From: Polytrichum commune
Taxonomy: Eukaryota; Streptophyta; Polytrichopsida; Polytrichales; Polytrichaceae
Direction: 5' to 3'
Assembly (NCBI GenBank): GCA_950295325.1
Contig: OX485808.1
Location: 9,612,501-9,676,500 of the forward strand
Length of the DNA: 64,000 nt
Each line of letters opens with the position of its first letter. Position 1 is the stretch's first letter. The position numbers and the translations under genes are program-made. The notes under the pieces were generated by a model. The model saw nothing but the letters and a program-made list of their open reading frames with translations. It was not told the DNA's origin and did no database searches. Positions 35,991-47,237 of the stretch are shown piece after piece.

Positions 35991-37216
35991 ATTTCAAGGC
36001 AATCCAAGAGGAGAATTGGCCCTTGACTCAAAAAAGGCTTAGGTCATTGGTTGGCCTAGCCAACTACTACCACCACTTCATTCTAGATTTGTTTTAAGGT
36101 TGCTAAGACCTTACTCAACTTATTGAGGAAATGGCTATCCCAAGAGTGGGATGAGCCTTGTCACCAAGCCTTTGGGAAGCTCAAGAGCAAGTTCCCTTCA
36201 CAAGATGTGGTTAAGTTCCGGGTTTTCATAAGCATTTTGAGGTGCACATGGAGACGAAGGACTTTACCATTGGCGGATGTTGATCCACGATGGAGGACCA
36301 TTGCATATGAGAGCAATAAGCTCAATGGTTGTTAAACCTTGTCCGGCTTGTGCAAGAAATGGCTATCCCAAGAGTGGGATGAGCCGTGTCACCAAGCCAT
36401 TGGGGAGCTTAAGAGCAAGTTGTCTTTGCCGCCCGTGCTCAAGCTTGCGGAGTTTGCCAAACCTTTTGAGGTGCATACGGGGGCGAGTCACTTTGCCATT
36501 GGCGGATGTTGATCCACGATGGAGGACCATTGCATATGAGAGCAATAAGCTCAATGGTTGTTAAACCCTGTCCGGCTTGTGCAAGACATGGCTATCCCAA
36601 GAGTGGGTTGAGCCGTGCCACCAAGTCTTTGAGGAGCTTAAGACGAAGTTCTCTTCGCCGCCCGTGCTCAAGTTCGCGGAGTTTGACATACCTTTTGAGG
36701 TGCATACGGGGGCGAGTGACTTTATCATTGGTGGATGTTGATGTAAAAAAAAACAAAATGGCCATTGTATATGGGAGCTTGACGCTCGATGGTTGTCAAA
36801 GAAGACAACCAACTCATGACAAAGAACTTCATTGTCATAGTGCATTGCTTGAAGATGTGGCGACACTATTTGGGGTCGCACAAAGCAAAGGTCTACATGG
36901 ACAATGTGTCCTAGAAGTATTTTGACATACAAGCGCAAGTGAGCGCCAAGTCATTGCGGTCGCATGATAGTTTGGCGCTTATGAAGGTGGATTTGGTCCA
37001 CAAACCGGACCGTGTAAATGTGGTGCCGGATGCGCTAAGTAGACGGGAAGAGTTCCAAGCAATGAGAACCATCCAAACCTTGTGGCTAATGTGTGCCGGC
37101 GAAGGAAACTTGTGATGCAAGATACGGGAGGGGTAAATTAACTACCCCGAGGCACAAAAACTTTTAGGTGAGCTTGGCAAGAGCAAGGTGCTCAAAGAGG
37201 TTAAGTTGGTGGGCGG
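35991..37216 (+). pseudogene. RT-connection and RNase H reiterations of element C
   Basis: SLVGLANYYHHFI-type connection, then three copies of the ~230-bp SQEWDEPCHQAFG...FEVHTG block (anchors ~36130, 36361 and 36592). The last runs into CQRRQPTHDKELH and a GQCVLEVF segment. The pre-integrase segment (LLGELGKSKVLKEVKLVG) is interrupted by an LTR at 37217. Stops throughout. Confidence 0.65.
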
Positions 37217-38191
37217 TGTCGCGCACCTCTCCATGAGGAGTGCCCGAAACACCATGGGCACAAGGGGGACCCCGGAGTGACACCCGGGACTTGTGGCGCC
37301 GTTGGTGAGAGCGCCCAAGTGATCCTAGTGTGGGTGAGGGCCCCGGGCGTTGGGAACGCCTCCCACCCACTGAGACTAGGAAGCATGAGGGTAAGGCCAT
37401 GAGCTATGCGTAGCTCATAGCGTGGTGATTCTAGAATGGTCAAGAACACCTCAATCGGAGGTGTGAGCTAGGAGTTATGGCCATTTGAGTGGGGCGCTGT
37501 CCCGGGACAGCGACCTGGTGCAGCAGTGCCTGGGAGTGACTCCCGGGACTGCCAAGGTTCAAAGAGGCATAACGTCCTCATAACTTGCCCAAATGGGGCA
37601 AGTGAGGAGTCCATCGCCATCAACGTGAAACGTAGATTAAGATGAAATGGTTGGTTGCTAGCATTGGACATCAAACAAGGAAGTTATGATGGTCTGAAGC
37701 TGCTGGGGGGTTCTAGGCCCAGCAGCTAAAGGAAAATGTCCACTTGGCCCCAACTCTTGGTAGAGAGACAAGAGGTTGGTTGACGGTGGGGTAGGGGCCC
37801 CGCGTGAAGTCCTAGAGGCTTATATGGGTGAGGTGGTGTGGCCTCACCCACCCGAGGCCGAACGGCAAGGCCTCCATGGGCATTGGCCCAATGTGAGGCC
37901 ATAGTTGCCTAGTATGGTTCGGGTTGTTGTAGTGTTGCTCCGGCAACGCGATGATCAACAAAGGATTGGACTTCCATGGATGGAAGTCCACATCAAAGAA
38001 ATGGGTTACCGATTAAAGGGTGAGTCCCAAAACCAAAGTAGGAGGGTTGGTTCCCCTCCTATGAACTATAAGGTCCGGGGTGAGAGGAGCTAACCATTAG
38101 CATGGCGGTATGCGAAGGGTTAGCGCTCGTAACCTTTGCTAGAATTGAAAATTGGCAAGATTGGCAAGGGGGGCTAGCAAGGGTTGCGACA
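37217..38191 (+). mobile_element. Solo LTR, TSD GGCGG
   Basis: Complete 975-bp LTR flanked by GGCGG at 37212-37216 and 38192-38196. Removing it restores the GTGG(G/A)CGGATTGTTCAAGTG sequence of other copies. Same orientation as its host element. Confidence 0.93.
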
Positions 38192-38399
38192 GGCGGATTG
38201 TTCAAGTGTAAGCAAAGTCGGGTGTATGTGTCACAAGGCAAGTTGAGGCTATCGGTTTTGAAGGAGGAATATGATAGTCCTATTGCCGGCCATACAGGAG
38301 AAAGAAAAAACCGCCATTGAATGGCATCAAGGAGGTTCCATTGGCGGTGCATAAAGCAGGATATAACCCACTTTGTGAAGGCTTGAATCAAAGTGCCAA
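38192..38399 (+). pseudogene. Integrase zinc-binding segment of element C
   Basis: GLFKCKQSRVYVSQGKLRLSVLKEEYDSPIAGH-type reading, split here as GLFKCKQSRVYV and SPIAGHTGERKNRH. This is the chromovirus HHCC region before the core. A frameshift precedes the HFVKA / KCQ half. Confidence 0.6.
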
Positions 38400-38740
38400 G
38401 TGAACCGAGCCTCTTACCAAAAGCAAGGCGGTTTCTTGCAACCGTTGCCTATCCCGTCGGCGCCATGGCATAGTATGTGCATGGACTTGATCACAAGTTT
38501 GCCGGAGTCACATGGATATGATGCCATCTTGTTGATGGTAGAGCGGTTTGCCAAGTTGGCACACATGGTGCCGATTGTGGGAACCGCCACCGCGTTGGAG
38601 ACCGCATAGCCTTTTCTCAAAGGATGGTTGAGGCACCACGGGTTGCCAAGAGTGATTGTGTTGGATCAAGATCCGAAGTTCACAAGTGCATTTTCAATGC
38701 ATTTCTCTAAGGAGGTCGGAATGAAACTAAGGTTTAGCAC
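38400..38740 (+). pseudogene. Integrase core, first half (element C)
   Basis: [17 protein letters not shown] leads into [16 protein letters not shown] with the first catalytic Asp. After a stop, the second-Asp region (LDQDPKFTSAF) follows. The reading is interrupted by a solo LTR at 38741. Confidence 0.75.
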
Positions 38741-39713
38741 TGTCGCGCACCTCTCCATGAGGAGTGCCCGAAACACCATGGGCACAAGGGGGACCCCGGA
38801 GTGACACCCGGGACTTGTGGCGCCGTTGGTGAGAGGGCCCAAGTGATCCTAGTGTGGGTGAGGGCCCCGGGCGTTGGGAACGCCTCCCACCCACGAAGAC
38901 TAGGAGGCACAAGGGTAAGGCCATGAGCTATGCGTAGCTCATGGCGTGGTGATTCTAGAAAGCTCAAGAACACCTCAATCGGAGGTGTGAGCTAGGAGTT
39001 ATGGCCATTTGAGTGGGGCGCTGTCCCGGGACAGCGCCCTGGTACAGCAGTGCCTGGGAGTGATTCCCGGGACTGCCAAGGTTCAAACACGCATAACTTC
39101 CTCAAGACTTGCCCGAATGGGGCAAGTGAGGAGTCCATCGGCATCTACGTGAAGCGTAGATGAGGATGGAGTGGTTGGTTGTTATGATCAGACATCATAC
39201 AAGGAAGTTATGATGGTCTGAAGCTGCTGGGGGGGTTCTAGGCCCAGCAGCTAAAGGAAAATGTCCACTTGGCCCCAACTCTTGGTAGAGAGACAAGAGG
39301 TTGGTTGGCGGTGGGGTAGGGGCTCCGTGTAGAGTCCTAGAGGCTTATATGGGTGAGGTGGTGTGGCCTCACCCACCCGAGGCCGAACGGCAAGGCCTCC
39401 ATGGGCTTTGGCCTATTGTGAGGCCATAGTTGCCTAGTATGCTTCGGGTTGTTGTAGTGTTGCTCCGGCAATGCGATGATCAACATAGGATTGGACTTCC
39501 ATGGATGGAAGTCCACATTGGGGAAATGGGTTACCAATTAAGGGGTGAGTCCCGAAAGCAAAGTAGGAGGGTTGGTTCCCTCCTATGAACTATTGGTCCG
39601 GGGTAAGAGGAGCTAACCATTAGCATGGCGGAATGCGAATGGTTAGCGCTCGTAACCTTTGCTAGAAACGAAAATTGGCAAGATTGTTAAGGGACCTAGC
39701 AAGGGTTGCGACA
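38741..39713 (+). mobile_element. Solo LTR, TSD AGCAC
   Basis: 973-bp LTR inside the integrase core, flanked by AGCAC at 38736-38740 and 39714-39718. Removing LTR plus one repeat restores GGTTTAGCACGGCCTTGC. Confidence 0.94.
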
Positions 39714-40560
39714 AGCACGGCCTTGCATTCCCAAATGAATGGGAAAGCGGAGCATGTGAATGTAGTCTTGAAGCAATACTTGAGGAACTTGGTGGGGGCG
39801 GACCAAGGAGATTGGGCGGACTATGTGGGTCGAGCGGAGTGTAATTGCAATGTAGCCACGCACTTGGCTACCAAGGGGTGGTCTTTGGTGGTGGCTTATG
39901 GAGTGGATGCGCTCCAACCTATTAACCTAGCTCTCGAGGGGGCACATTCAACACTAGAGTTCAACCAAGATGGTGAGGACTTGGCCAAGGATGGTAAACA
40001 AGTCTTGGTGATGACCAAGTTGTTGGTGGAGAAAGCCCGAAGGTGCTACGGAGTGCAAATCAATGCCGGAAGACGCGAAGTGGAGTATGAGGTGGGCCAA
40101 TAAGGTGTTGTTGAATGTGGACAACTTCACCTTGCCCAAAGGCCTTACTCCAAAAGTTCATGTCCAAAATTGGAGCTTTGTTTTCCATTGTGGAACAAGT
40201 GTTCAAGGACATGTACAAGTTGGAATTACCGCCGGAGATCAAAGTGCATCCGACATTTCATGTCTCATTACGAAAGTTATTTAAGGACGACACCTTGTGG
40301 CCCGATCACAAGCAAGTGATTAGGCCACGTCCCGACCTTGTGGAGGTCATTTGGAACATGAGGTAGGAGGGCACCCTCAAGTGTAGGAAGCCCAAGTGAA
40401 AATGAAAGAAAATGTACAAAGGAGTACTTGGTGAAATGGTGAGGATACCATGAAAAAGAAACCGCTTGGGTGGGCCGCCAGAGACATGGTGAACACCAAT
40501 GAATTGGTGAAGCACTTTGAAGAAACTAAGGCTAAGGATTCCAATAAAATGAAGCGTAGG
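39714..40560 (+). pseudogene. Integrase core second half and chromodomain (element C)
   Basis: ALHSQMNGKAEHVNVVLKQY carries the catalytic Glu. VHPTFHVSLRKLFKDDTLWP (40115-40366) is the C-terminal domain. KEYLVKW, a stop, then GYHEKETAWVG near 40405-40480 is the chromodomain (aromatic-cage type W and Y). This is the clearest chromodomain trace in the window and places the family among chromoviruses. Confidence 0.78.
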
Positions 40561-41378
40561 CATTGATGAGGACATCAATCTCCTTTAGTGGGGGAGAGAC
40601 ACTAGTAGCACACTTGGCTTCGAGGTTACTTACTCCACAACATGAACTTGTTCTTTGGCTTGAGAGAATAAAGTCCAAACTTTAGTGGTGCAAAGAGAAA
40701 AGTATGAGATGAGGTCCTAGTCTTGTACTTGTGCTTGGTTAATGGAAGAGGGAGAATAGATATGCCAAACTAGGTTGGGTAAGCCGAGTAATTGGGGGCC
40801 ATGGCTTGGAGGGGCCTTGGATAAAACCAAGAAACTTCTTAGTTGTGGGCTTGTCCGGGCGGGGACAAGGTGATGGCGCGTGCTCATAAAAGTGCTACCC
40901 GCGAGCTAACGAGAGTTGGCGCATGGGAGTCATGAACCCATGTCTCGAAAGAGCAAAGTGGGAACCGAGTCGGGCGGGACTTGGCATCACCCCCGTGCGA
41001 TCGAGGCGTGGCTTAACAATGGAAAGCCATCTCGGAGTTGCAACCGAGACAACTTAGTGGAAGCATTGAGGTCTCGCCTAGATGTGTCACGTTAGGCTAG
41101 TGGAGCCTAACGGGGGAGGCCCCAAAGGAGGGGCAACCCAAGTGAGTCCCAAAGTAGGTGGGTCTAGTGTAGGTTAGGTCCTTGGAGGAGTTCCAAGGTC
41201 GCTAACGGACCACCTAGTAACGACACCTTTGGGACTATGCCAAATTTGAAGATGCATTGTGGGGGTCGCGCCCTAAGGTAAACACAATGCCGCACCATAG
41301 AGGATGGCAACTTAAGAATTGGTGTGCCGACTACGAGTATAGTCGATGAGGGCATCGACTCCATTTGGTGGGGGTGAG
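40561..41378 (+). mobile_element. 3' non-coding segment and PPT of element C
   Basis: Conserved 3' segment ending in the purine tract GGTGGGGGTGAG at 41367-41378, immediately before the LTR. It would prime plus-strand DNA synthesis. Confidence 0.75.
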
Positions 41379-42351
41379 TGTCGCGCACCTCTCCATGAGG
41401 AGTGCCCGAACCACCATGGGCACAAGGGGGACCCCGGAGTGACACCCGGGACTTGTGGCGCCGTTGGTGAGAGGGCCCAAGTGATCCTAGTGTGGGTGAG
41501 GGCCCCGGGCGTTGGGAACGCCTCCCACCCACGAAGACTAGGAGGCACAAGGGTAAGGCCATGAGTTATGCGTAGCTCATGGCGTGGTGATTCTAGAAAG
41601 CTCAAGAACACCTCAATCAGAGGTGTGAGCTAGGAGTTATGGCCATTTGAGTGGGGCGCTGTCCCGGGACAGCGCCCTGGTACAGCAGTGCCTGGGAGTG
41701 ATTCCCGGGACTTCCAAGGTTCAAACAGGCATAACTTCCTCACCACTTGCCCGAATGGGGCAAGTGAGGAGTCCATCGGCATCTACGTGAAGGGTAGATG
41801 AAGATGGAGTGGTCAAGTGTTATGATCAGACATCATACAAGGAAGTTATGATGGCCTGAAGCTGTGGGGGCTTCTAGGCCCAGCGGCTAAGGGAAAATGT
41901 CCACTTGGCCCCAACTCTTGGTAGAGAGACAAGAGGTTGGTTGACGGTGGGGTAGGGGCCCCGCGTGAAGTCCTAGAGGCTTATATGGGTGAGGTGGTGT
42001 GGCCTCACCCACCCGAGGCCAAACGGCACGGCCTCCATGGGCATTGGCCCAATGTGAGGCCATAGTTGCCTAGTATGGTTCGGGTTGTTGTAGTGTTGCT
42101 CCGGCAACGCGATGATCAACATAGGATTGGACTTCCATGGATGGAAGTCCACATCCAAGAAATGGGTTACCGATTAAGGGGTGAGTCCCGAAAGCAAAGT
42201 AGGAGGGTTGGTTCCCTCCTATGAACTATAAGGTCCGGGGTAGGAGGAGCTAACCATTAGCATGGCGGAATGCGAATGGTTAGCGCTCGTTACCTTTGCT
42301 AGAATTGAAAATTGGCAAGATTGTCAAGGGGGGCTAGCAAGGGTTGCGACA
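41379..42351 (+). mobile_element. 3' LTR of element C
   Basis: 973 bp, followed by the TSD CTTTC (42352-42356). It differs from the 5' LTR at scattered positions, so the insertion is not very recent. A pairwise alignment would date it. Confidence 0.92.
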
Positions 42352-42356
42352 CTTTC

Positions 42357-43115
42357 GGTGGAGTCTTAGCAACAACTCTCAGTGGGTTTTAGGAGCAGCT
42401 TCTGGTGGTGGTAGAGAGAGCGTGGTGGTGTGTTCGGGGCAGTGTTCAAGATTGAAGCCCTCGTATGAGTTTCATTTTGAAGGGCTCTCAAAATTTAGCC
42501 TTTCAATTGAAGGGCTGGTTCAAATCCAAGACGTCAATCCAAGAATATAGAAATGAAATACAAAACTCATATTAAACTTGTGCATGAATTATATGGTACA
42601 TGTTTCCAAGACAATGTGAAGAATTAAGAATCAACCATGTGACTCCATTTCTTGTAGTGACAATGCCCTACGTTTTGTTGGTTCTTGTGACAAGCATATT
42701 ATATTGAGGACTTCAATTGACATCTTCATTTTCAATTTGGGGTTGCGTTTTGAAAAGTTGTTTTGAGAGAGGTATATTCTGAAGGGCCAAATCGTGTTTG
42801 AAGGGTATTGAAGACTTCAATCTTGAGCAGTGGTTCGGGGGAGTGAGCGTGGTGGTACTCATATGTTGTTGGTATGTTGTAGTAGGTTATGCGGCGAGGA
42901 AGATGTCGTTGCCACACAACTCTCTCCTTCCTGCCTCCAAGCAGCACTTCGGGACTCAAGAGCCTCGCAACCTCAGTGCTCTCTTAGCTCTTTATTGTCT
43001 AGATTCCCACCATGCATCACATTCTGATCATAAACAATCCATACCAAGGCTACTTACCACTTACCCTCTGGCTACTTGCCTCTTTTCTCTCTTTTCAACA
43101 TCTCTTAGCCTTCAG
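42357..43115. other. Host sequence between elements C and D, no gene recognised
   Basis: About 760 bp of unique sequence. It has repeated GAAGGGC words and a GGTTCGGGGGAGTGAGCGTGG phrase that partly repeats GTGGTGGTGTGTTCGGGGCAG near 42420. No ORF resembles a known protein. Probably the right part of the locus whose left part is 728-1967. Confidence 0.45.
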
Positions 43116-44091
43116 TGTCGCGCACCTCTCCATGAGGAGTGCCCAAAACACCATGGGCACAAGGGGGACCCCGGAGTGACACCCGGGACTTGTGGCGCCG
43201 TTGGTGAGAGGGCCCAAGTGATCCTAGTGTGGGTGAGGGCCCCGGGCGTTGGGAACGCCTCCCACCCACGAAGACTAGGAGGCACAAGGGTAAGGCCATG
43301 AGTTATGCGTAGCTCATGGCGTGGCGATTCTAGAAAGCTCAAGAACACCTCAATCAGAGGTGTGAGCTAGGAGTTATGGCCATTTGAGTGGGGCGCTGTC
43401 CCGGGACAGCGCCCTGGTACAGCAGTGCCTGGGAGTGATTCCCGGGACTGCCAAGGTTCAAACAGGCATAACTTCCTCACCACTTGGCCGAATGGGGCAA
43501 GTGAGGAGTCCATCGGCATGTACGTGAAGCGTAGATGAGGATGGAGTGGTTGGTTGTTATGATCAAACATCATACAAGGAAGTTATGATGGTCTGAAGCT
43601 GCTAGGGGGTTCTAGGCCCAGCAGCTAAAGGAAAATGTCCACTTGGCCCCAACCCTTGGTAGAGAGAAAAGAGGTTGGTTGACGGTGGGGTAGGGGCCCC
43701 GCGTGAAGTCCTAGAGGCTTATATGGGTGAGGTGGTGTGGCCTCACCCACCCGAGGCCGAACGGCACGGCCTCCATGGGCATTGGCCCAATGTGAGGCCA
43801 TAGTTGCCTAGTATGGTTCGGGTTGTTGTAGTGTTGCTCCGGCAACGCGATGATCAACATGGGATTGGACTTCCATGGATGGAAGTCCACATCAAAGAAA
43901 TGGGTTACCGATTAAGGGATGAGTCCCGAAAGAGCAAAGTAGGAGGGTTGGTTCCCCTCCTTTGAATTATATGGTCCGGGGTAAGAGGAGCTAACCATTA
44001 GCATGGCGGTATGCGAAGGGTTAGCGCTCGTAACCTTTGCTAGAAAGGAAATTTGGCAAGATTGCTAAGGGGGCTAGCAAGGGTTGCGACA
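43116..44091 (+). mobile_element. 5' LTR of element D
   Basis: Complete LTR, flanked on the left by TTCAG (43111-43115) and on the right by the PBS (44094-44113). No matching TTCAG is visible at the element's far end because D is truncated. Confidence 0.9.
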
Positions 44092-44093
44092 CT

Positions 44094-44113
44094 TGGTATC
44101 AGAGCAGGGTTCC
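44094..44113 (+). promoter_or_regulatory. Primer-binding site of element D
   Basis: TGGTATCAGAGCAGGGTTCC after the LTR and two bases. Confidence 0.88.
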
Positions 44114-45603
44114 AATATTTGAGCTAGCACTTTGAGGGAGACATGGCTATCAAACCTGAGGGTTATTATGGTGAGCCCGGGGTTTCCAAAAGGTTGTGAG
44201 GCTCAAATTGGAACAAAGATCATGTGTAAGTGGAATTTGACCATACCATTAGTTCTAATGACAATGGTGGGCATGATGGTGGATTCGGTAAGGAAAATGG
44301 TGGAGTCCTTTGAAAGGGCTACCGCACACCTCAAAAAACATTTGGGGCCTAGAATACCGAATGCACCCAAAACCTTGGAAGGCATTAATGTTGGATTGAA
44401 ATTCCAATTCCAAATGCTTGGAAGGTATTGATGTTGGAATGAATTTGGTGGAAATGAGGCGTCTGGGCCTCTTAAGGCGTATATGCGCTCATTTCACACC
44501 CAAATGAATTGTACATCTTAGATGAACGAGCTTTCTAAGAAATGCATCGTTTTAGGTGGGTTTCAAAAGCGGGTGGTGAATACCAAGTTCAAATTTCCAA
44601 AGTTTATTGAGGTTGTGGCGGGGATCATCAAAATTGCCATGAGCATCAAGGCCGATGACCCCATTAAGCAATTTGGCGGTGCGTTACAACAATGGACGTT
44701 GAGTGGAGATAGGTACCCCGCCAAATAATACTTGTGCCGCGAACCGAATGTAAGACGATGACATTGTGGCCAAGGCTAGTAGCCTTAAGCCGAGGCCAAG
44801 TCTTTTGTACCTTGAGGCTCAAATGAATGGGAGAAATGTCTCATGTATTGACAAAGAGGCTACCACTCTTTCTTGAGCCCAAAACTCATAAGGGAGTTGG
44901 GGCTTGCCGATTGATAGAGCGGGCAAGCCCACCAAGGTGTGGTTTGGAAAGGGCGAACCGCATGAAACAAAGGAGGCCGCGATGCATGTAACCTTTCAAT
45001 GTGGGACATTTGATTTTTGTCAAACTTTCATATCATGTGAAATAGATGAAATGCATATCATTGTGAAGGCCGCCTTCTTTGAAACTCACATGATAGATGT
45101 GAGGTGCAAGCCGGTGTGCTTGCCGTGCATTATGATGTGTCATAATGGCAAAGAATTGAAGTTCAAATTGACAAGAACTCCTATGGTAGGAGGACCCGAG
45201 TCGAATTTGGTCTTAATAGACCAAATGAAAAATAAAAAACATAATGGTCGTGGTTCAATTGGAGCAACTCCAAGGAACGTATGGGGAGGCTAGGAAAGAT
45301 GGGCCTCCCCCAAAGCACATTGGTGGGATGTTGGTGAGATACAAGGATGTATTCACCAATGTGTGCCCAAAAGTTACCGCCAAGGAGTGAAAATAACTTT
45401 GCTGAACGAGAGATTGAGTTCTTGAGGTATGTGGTGACAAAGGAAGTTGGTGGACGAACATGATGAATGTCAAGGCAATCCAAAAGGAGAATTGGCCTTT
45501 CATTCAAAAGGGCTTAGGTCATTTGTTGGCCTAGCCAACTACTACCACCACTTCATTCGAGAGTTTTTGAAGGTTGCTAGGATCCTATTCAACTTATTGA
45601 GGA

Positions 45604-46440
45604 AAATGGCTATCCCAAGAGTGGGGTGAGCCTTGTCACCAAGCCTTTGGGAAGCTCAAGAGCAAGTTCTCTTCACAAGATGTGGTTAAATTTCCGGGTT
45701 TTCATAAGCATTTTGAGGTGCACATGGAGGCGAAGGACTTTACCATTGGCGGATGTTGATCCAAGATGGATGACCATTGCTTATGGGAGCATTAAGCGCC
45801 ATGGTTGTCGAACCTTGTCCGGCTTGTGCAAGAAAAGGTTATCCCAAAAGTGGGATGAACCTTGCCACAAAGCCTTTGGGAAGCTTGAGAGCAAGTTCTC
45901 TTCACCGCCCGTGCTCAAGTTTGCGGAATTTGACAAACCTTTTGAGGTGCATACGGGGGCGAGTGACTTTACCATTGGTGGATGTCGATCCAAGATGGAT
46001 GCCCATTGCATATGGGACCATTAAGCTTAAAGGTGGTCGAACCTTGTGCGACTTGTGAACGAAATGGCTATCTCAAGAGTGGGATGAGCCTTGTCCCAAA
46101 GTCTTTGGGAAACTTAAGACAAAGTCCTCTTTACCACCCGTGTTCAAGTTCGCGGAGCTTGAAAAACCTTTTGAGGTGCATACGGGGGGCGAGTGACTTT
46201 ACCATTGGCGGATGTTGATGCAAGATGGATGGCCATTGCATATGAAAGCATGAAGCTCGATGGTTGTCCCACCTTGTCCGACTTGTGGAAGAAATGGCTA
46301 TCCCAAGAGTGGGATGATGTTTGTCACGAGTCTTTGGGGAGCTTAAAACCAAGTTCTCTTCGCCGCCCGTGCTCAAGTTCGCGGAGCTTGACAAACCTTT
46401 TGAGGTGCATACGGGGGTGAGTGACTTTGCCAATGGTGGA
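45604..46440 (+). repeat. About 229-bp tandem reiteration of an RNase H segment
   Basis: Four copies of a block that starts at TGGCTATCCCAAGAGTGGG and includes TTTTGAGGTGCATACGGGGG. Spacing is 228, 229 and 229 bp. Other copies of the family carry two to four units (copies 1 and 3: two; copy 2 and element C: three; copy 4: four). Confidence 0.75.
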
Positions 46441-47237
46441 TTATGTGTAATTGGATGGCCATTGCATATGGAAGCATGAAGCTCGATGGTTGTCAAAGAA
46501 GACAACCAACTCATGACAAAGAACATCTTTGGCGTAGTGCATTGCTTGAAGATGTGGCGACACTATTTGGGGTCGCACAAAGCAAAGGTCTACATGGACA
46601 ATGTGTCCTAAAAGAATTTTGACATTCAAGCGCAAGTGAGCGCCAAGTCATTGCAGTGGCATGATAGTTTGGCGCTTATGAAGGTGGATTTGATCCACAA
46701 ACCGGACCAAGGAAATGTGGTGCCGGATGCGCGAAGTAGACCGGAAGAGTTCCAAGCAATGAGAACCATCCAAACCTTGTGGTTAATGTGTGCCGGCGAA
46801 GGAAACTTGTGATGCAAGATACGGGAGGGGTAAATTAACTACCCCAAAGCACAAAAGCTTTTAGGTGAGCTTCGCAAGAGCAAGGTGCTCAAAGAGGTTA
46901 AGTTGGTGGACGGATTGTTCAAATCCAAGCAAAGTCGGGTGTATGTGCCACAAGGCAAGTTGAGGCTATCAGTTTTGAAGGAGGAATATGATAGTCCTAT
47001 TGCCGGCCATAAAGGAGAAAGAAGCAACCGCCATAGAATGGTCTCAAAGAGGTACCATTGGTGGTGCATAAAGGAGGATATAACCCACTTTGTGAAGGCG
47101 TGAATAAAGTGCCAAGTGAACCGAGCATCTTACCAAAAGCAAGGCGGTTTCTTGCAACCGTTGCCTATCCCGTCGGCGCCATGGCATAGTATGTGCATGG
47201 ACTTGATCACAAGTTTGCCGGAGTCACATGGGTATGA

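Larger units (their letters stand above)
32687..42351 (+). mobile_element. Full-length-bounded chromovirus element C (TSD CTTTC)
   Basis: Both LTRs (32687-33658 and 41379-42351), PBS, PPT and matching CTTTC repeats (32682-32686, 42352-42356) are present, so the element's borders are intact. The internal region is broken by three nested LTRs. Without them the element would be about 6.7 kb. It has no RT palm and no open polyprotein. Confidence 0.92.
44092..47237 (+). mobile_element. Truncated internal region of element D
   Basis: Leader 44114-44750, almost no gag repeat, post-protease remnant 44904-45293 and RT-connection 45447-45629. The RNase H block is reiterated four times (anchors 45604, 45832, 46061 and 46290). 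Then comes the pre-integrase segment 46885-47103 and the integrase start 47116-47237 ([16 protein letters not shown]). It stops there at a minus-orientation LTR. The second and third catalytic residues, chromodomain and 3' LTR are lost. Confidence 0.75.
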
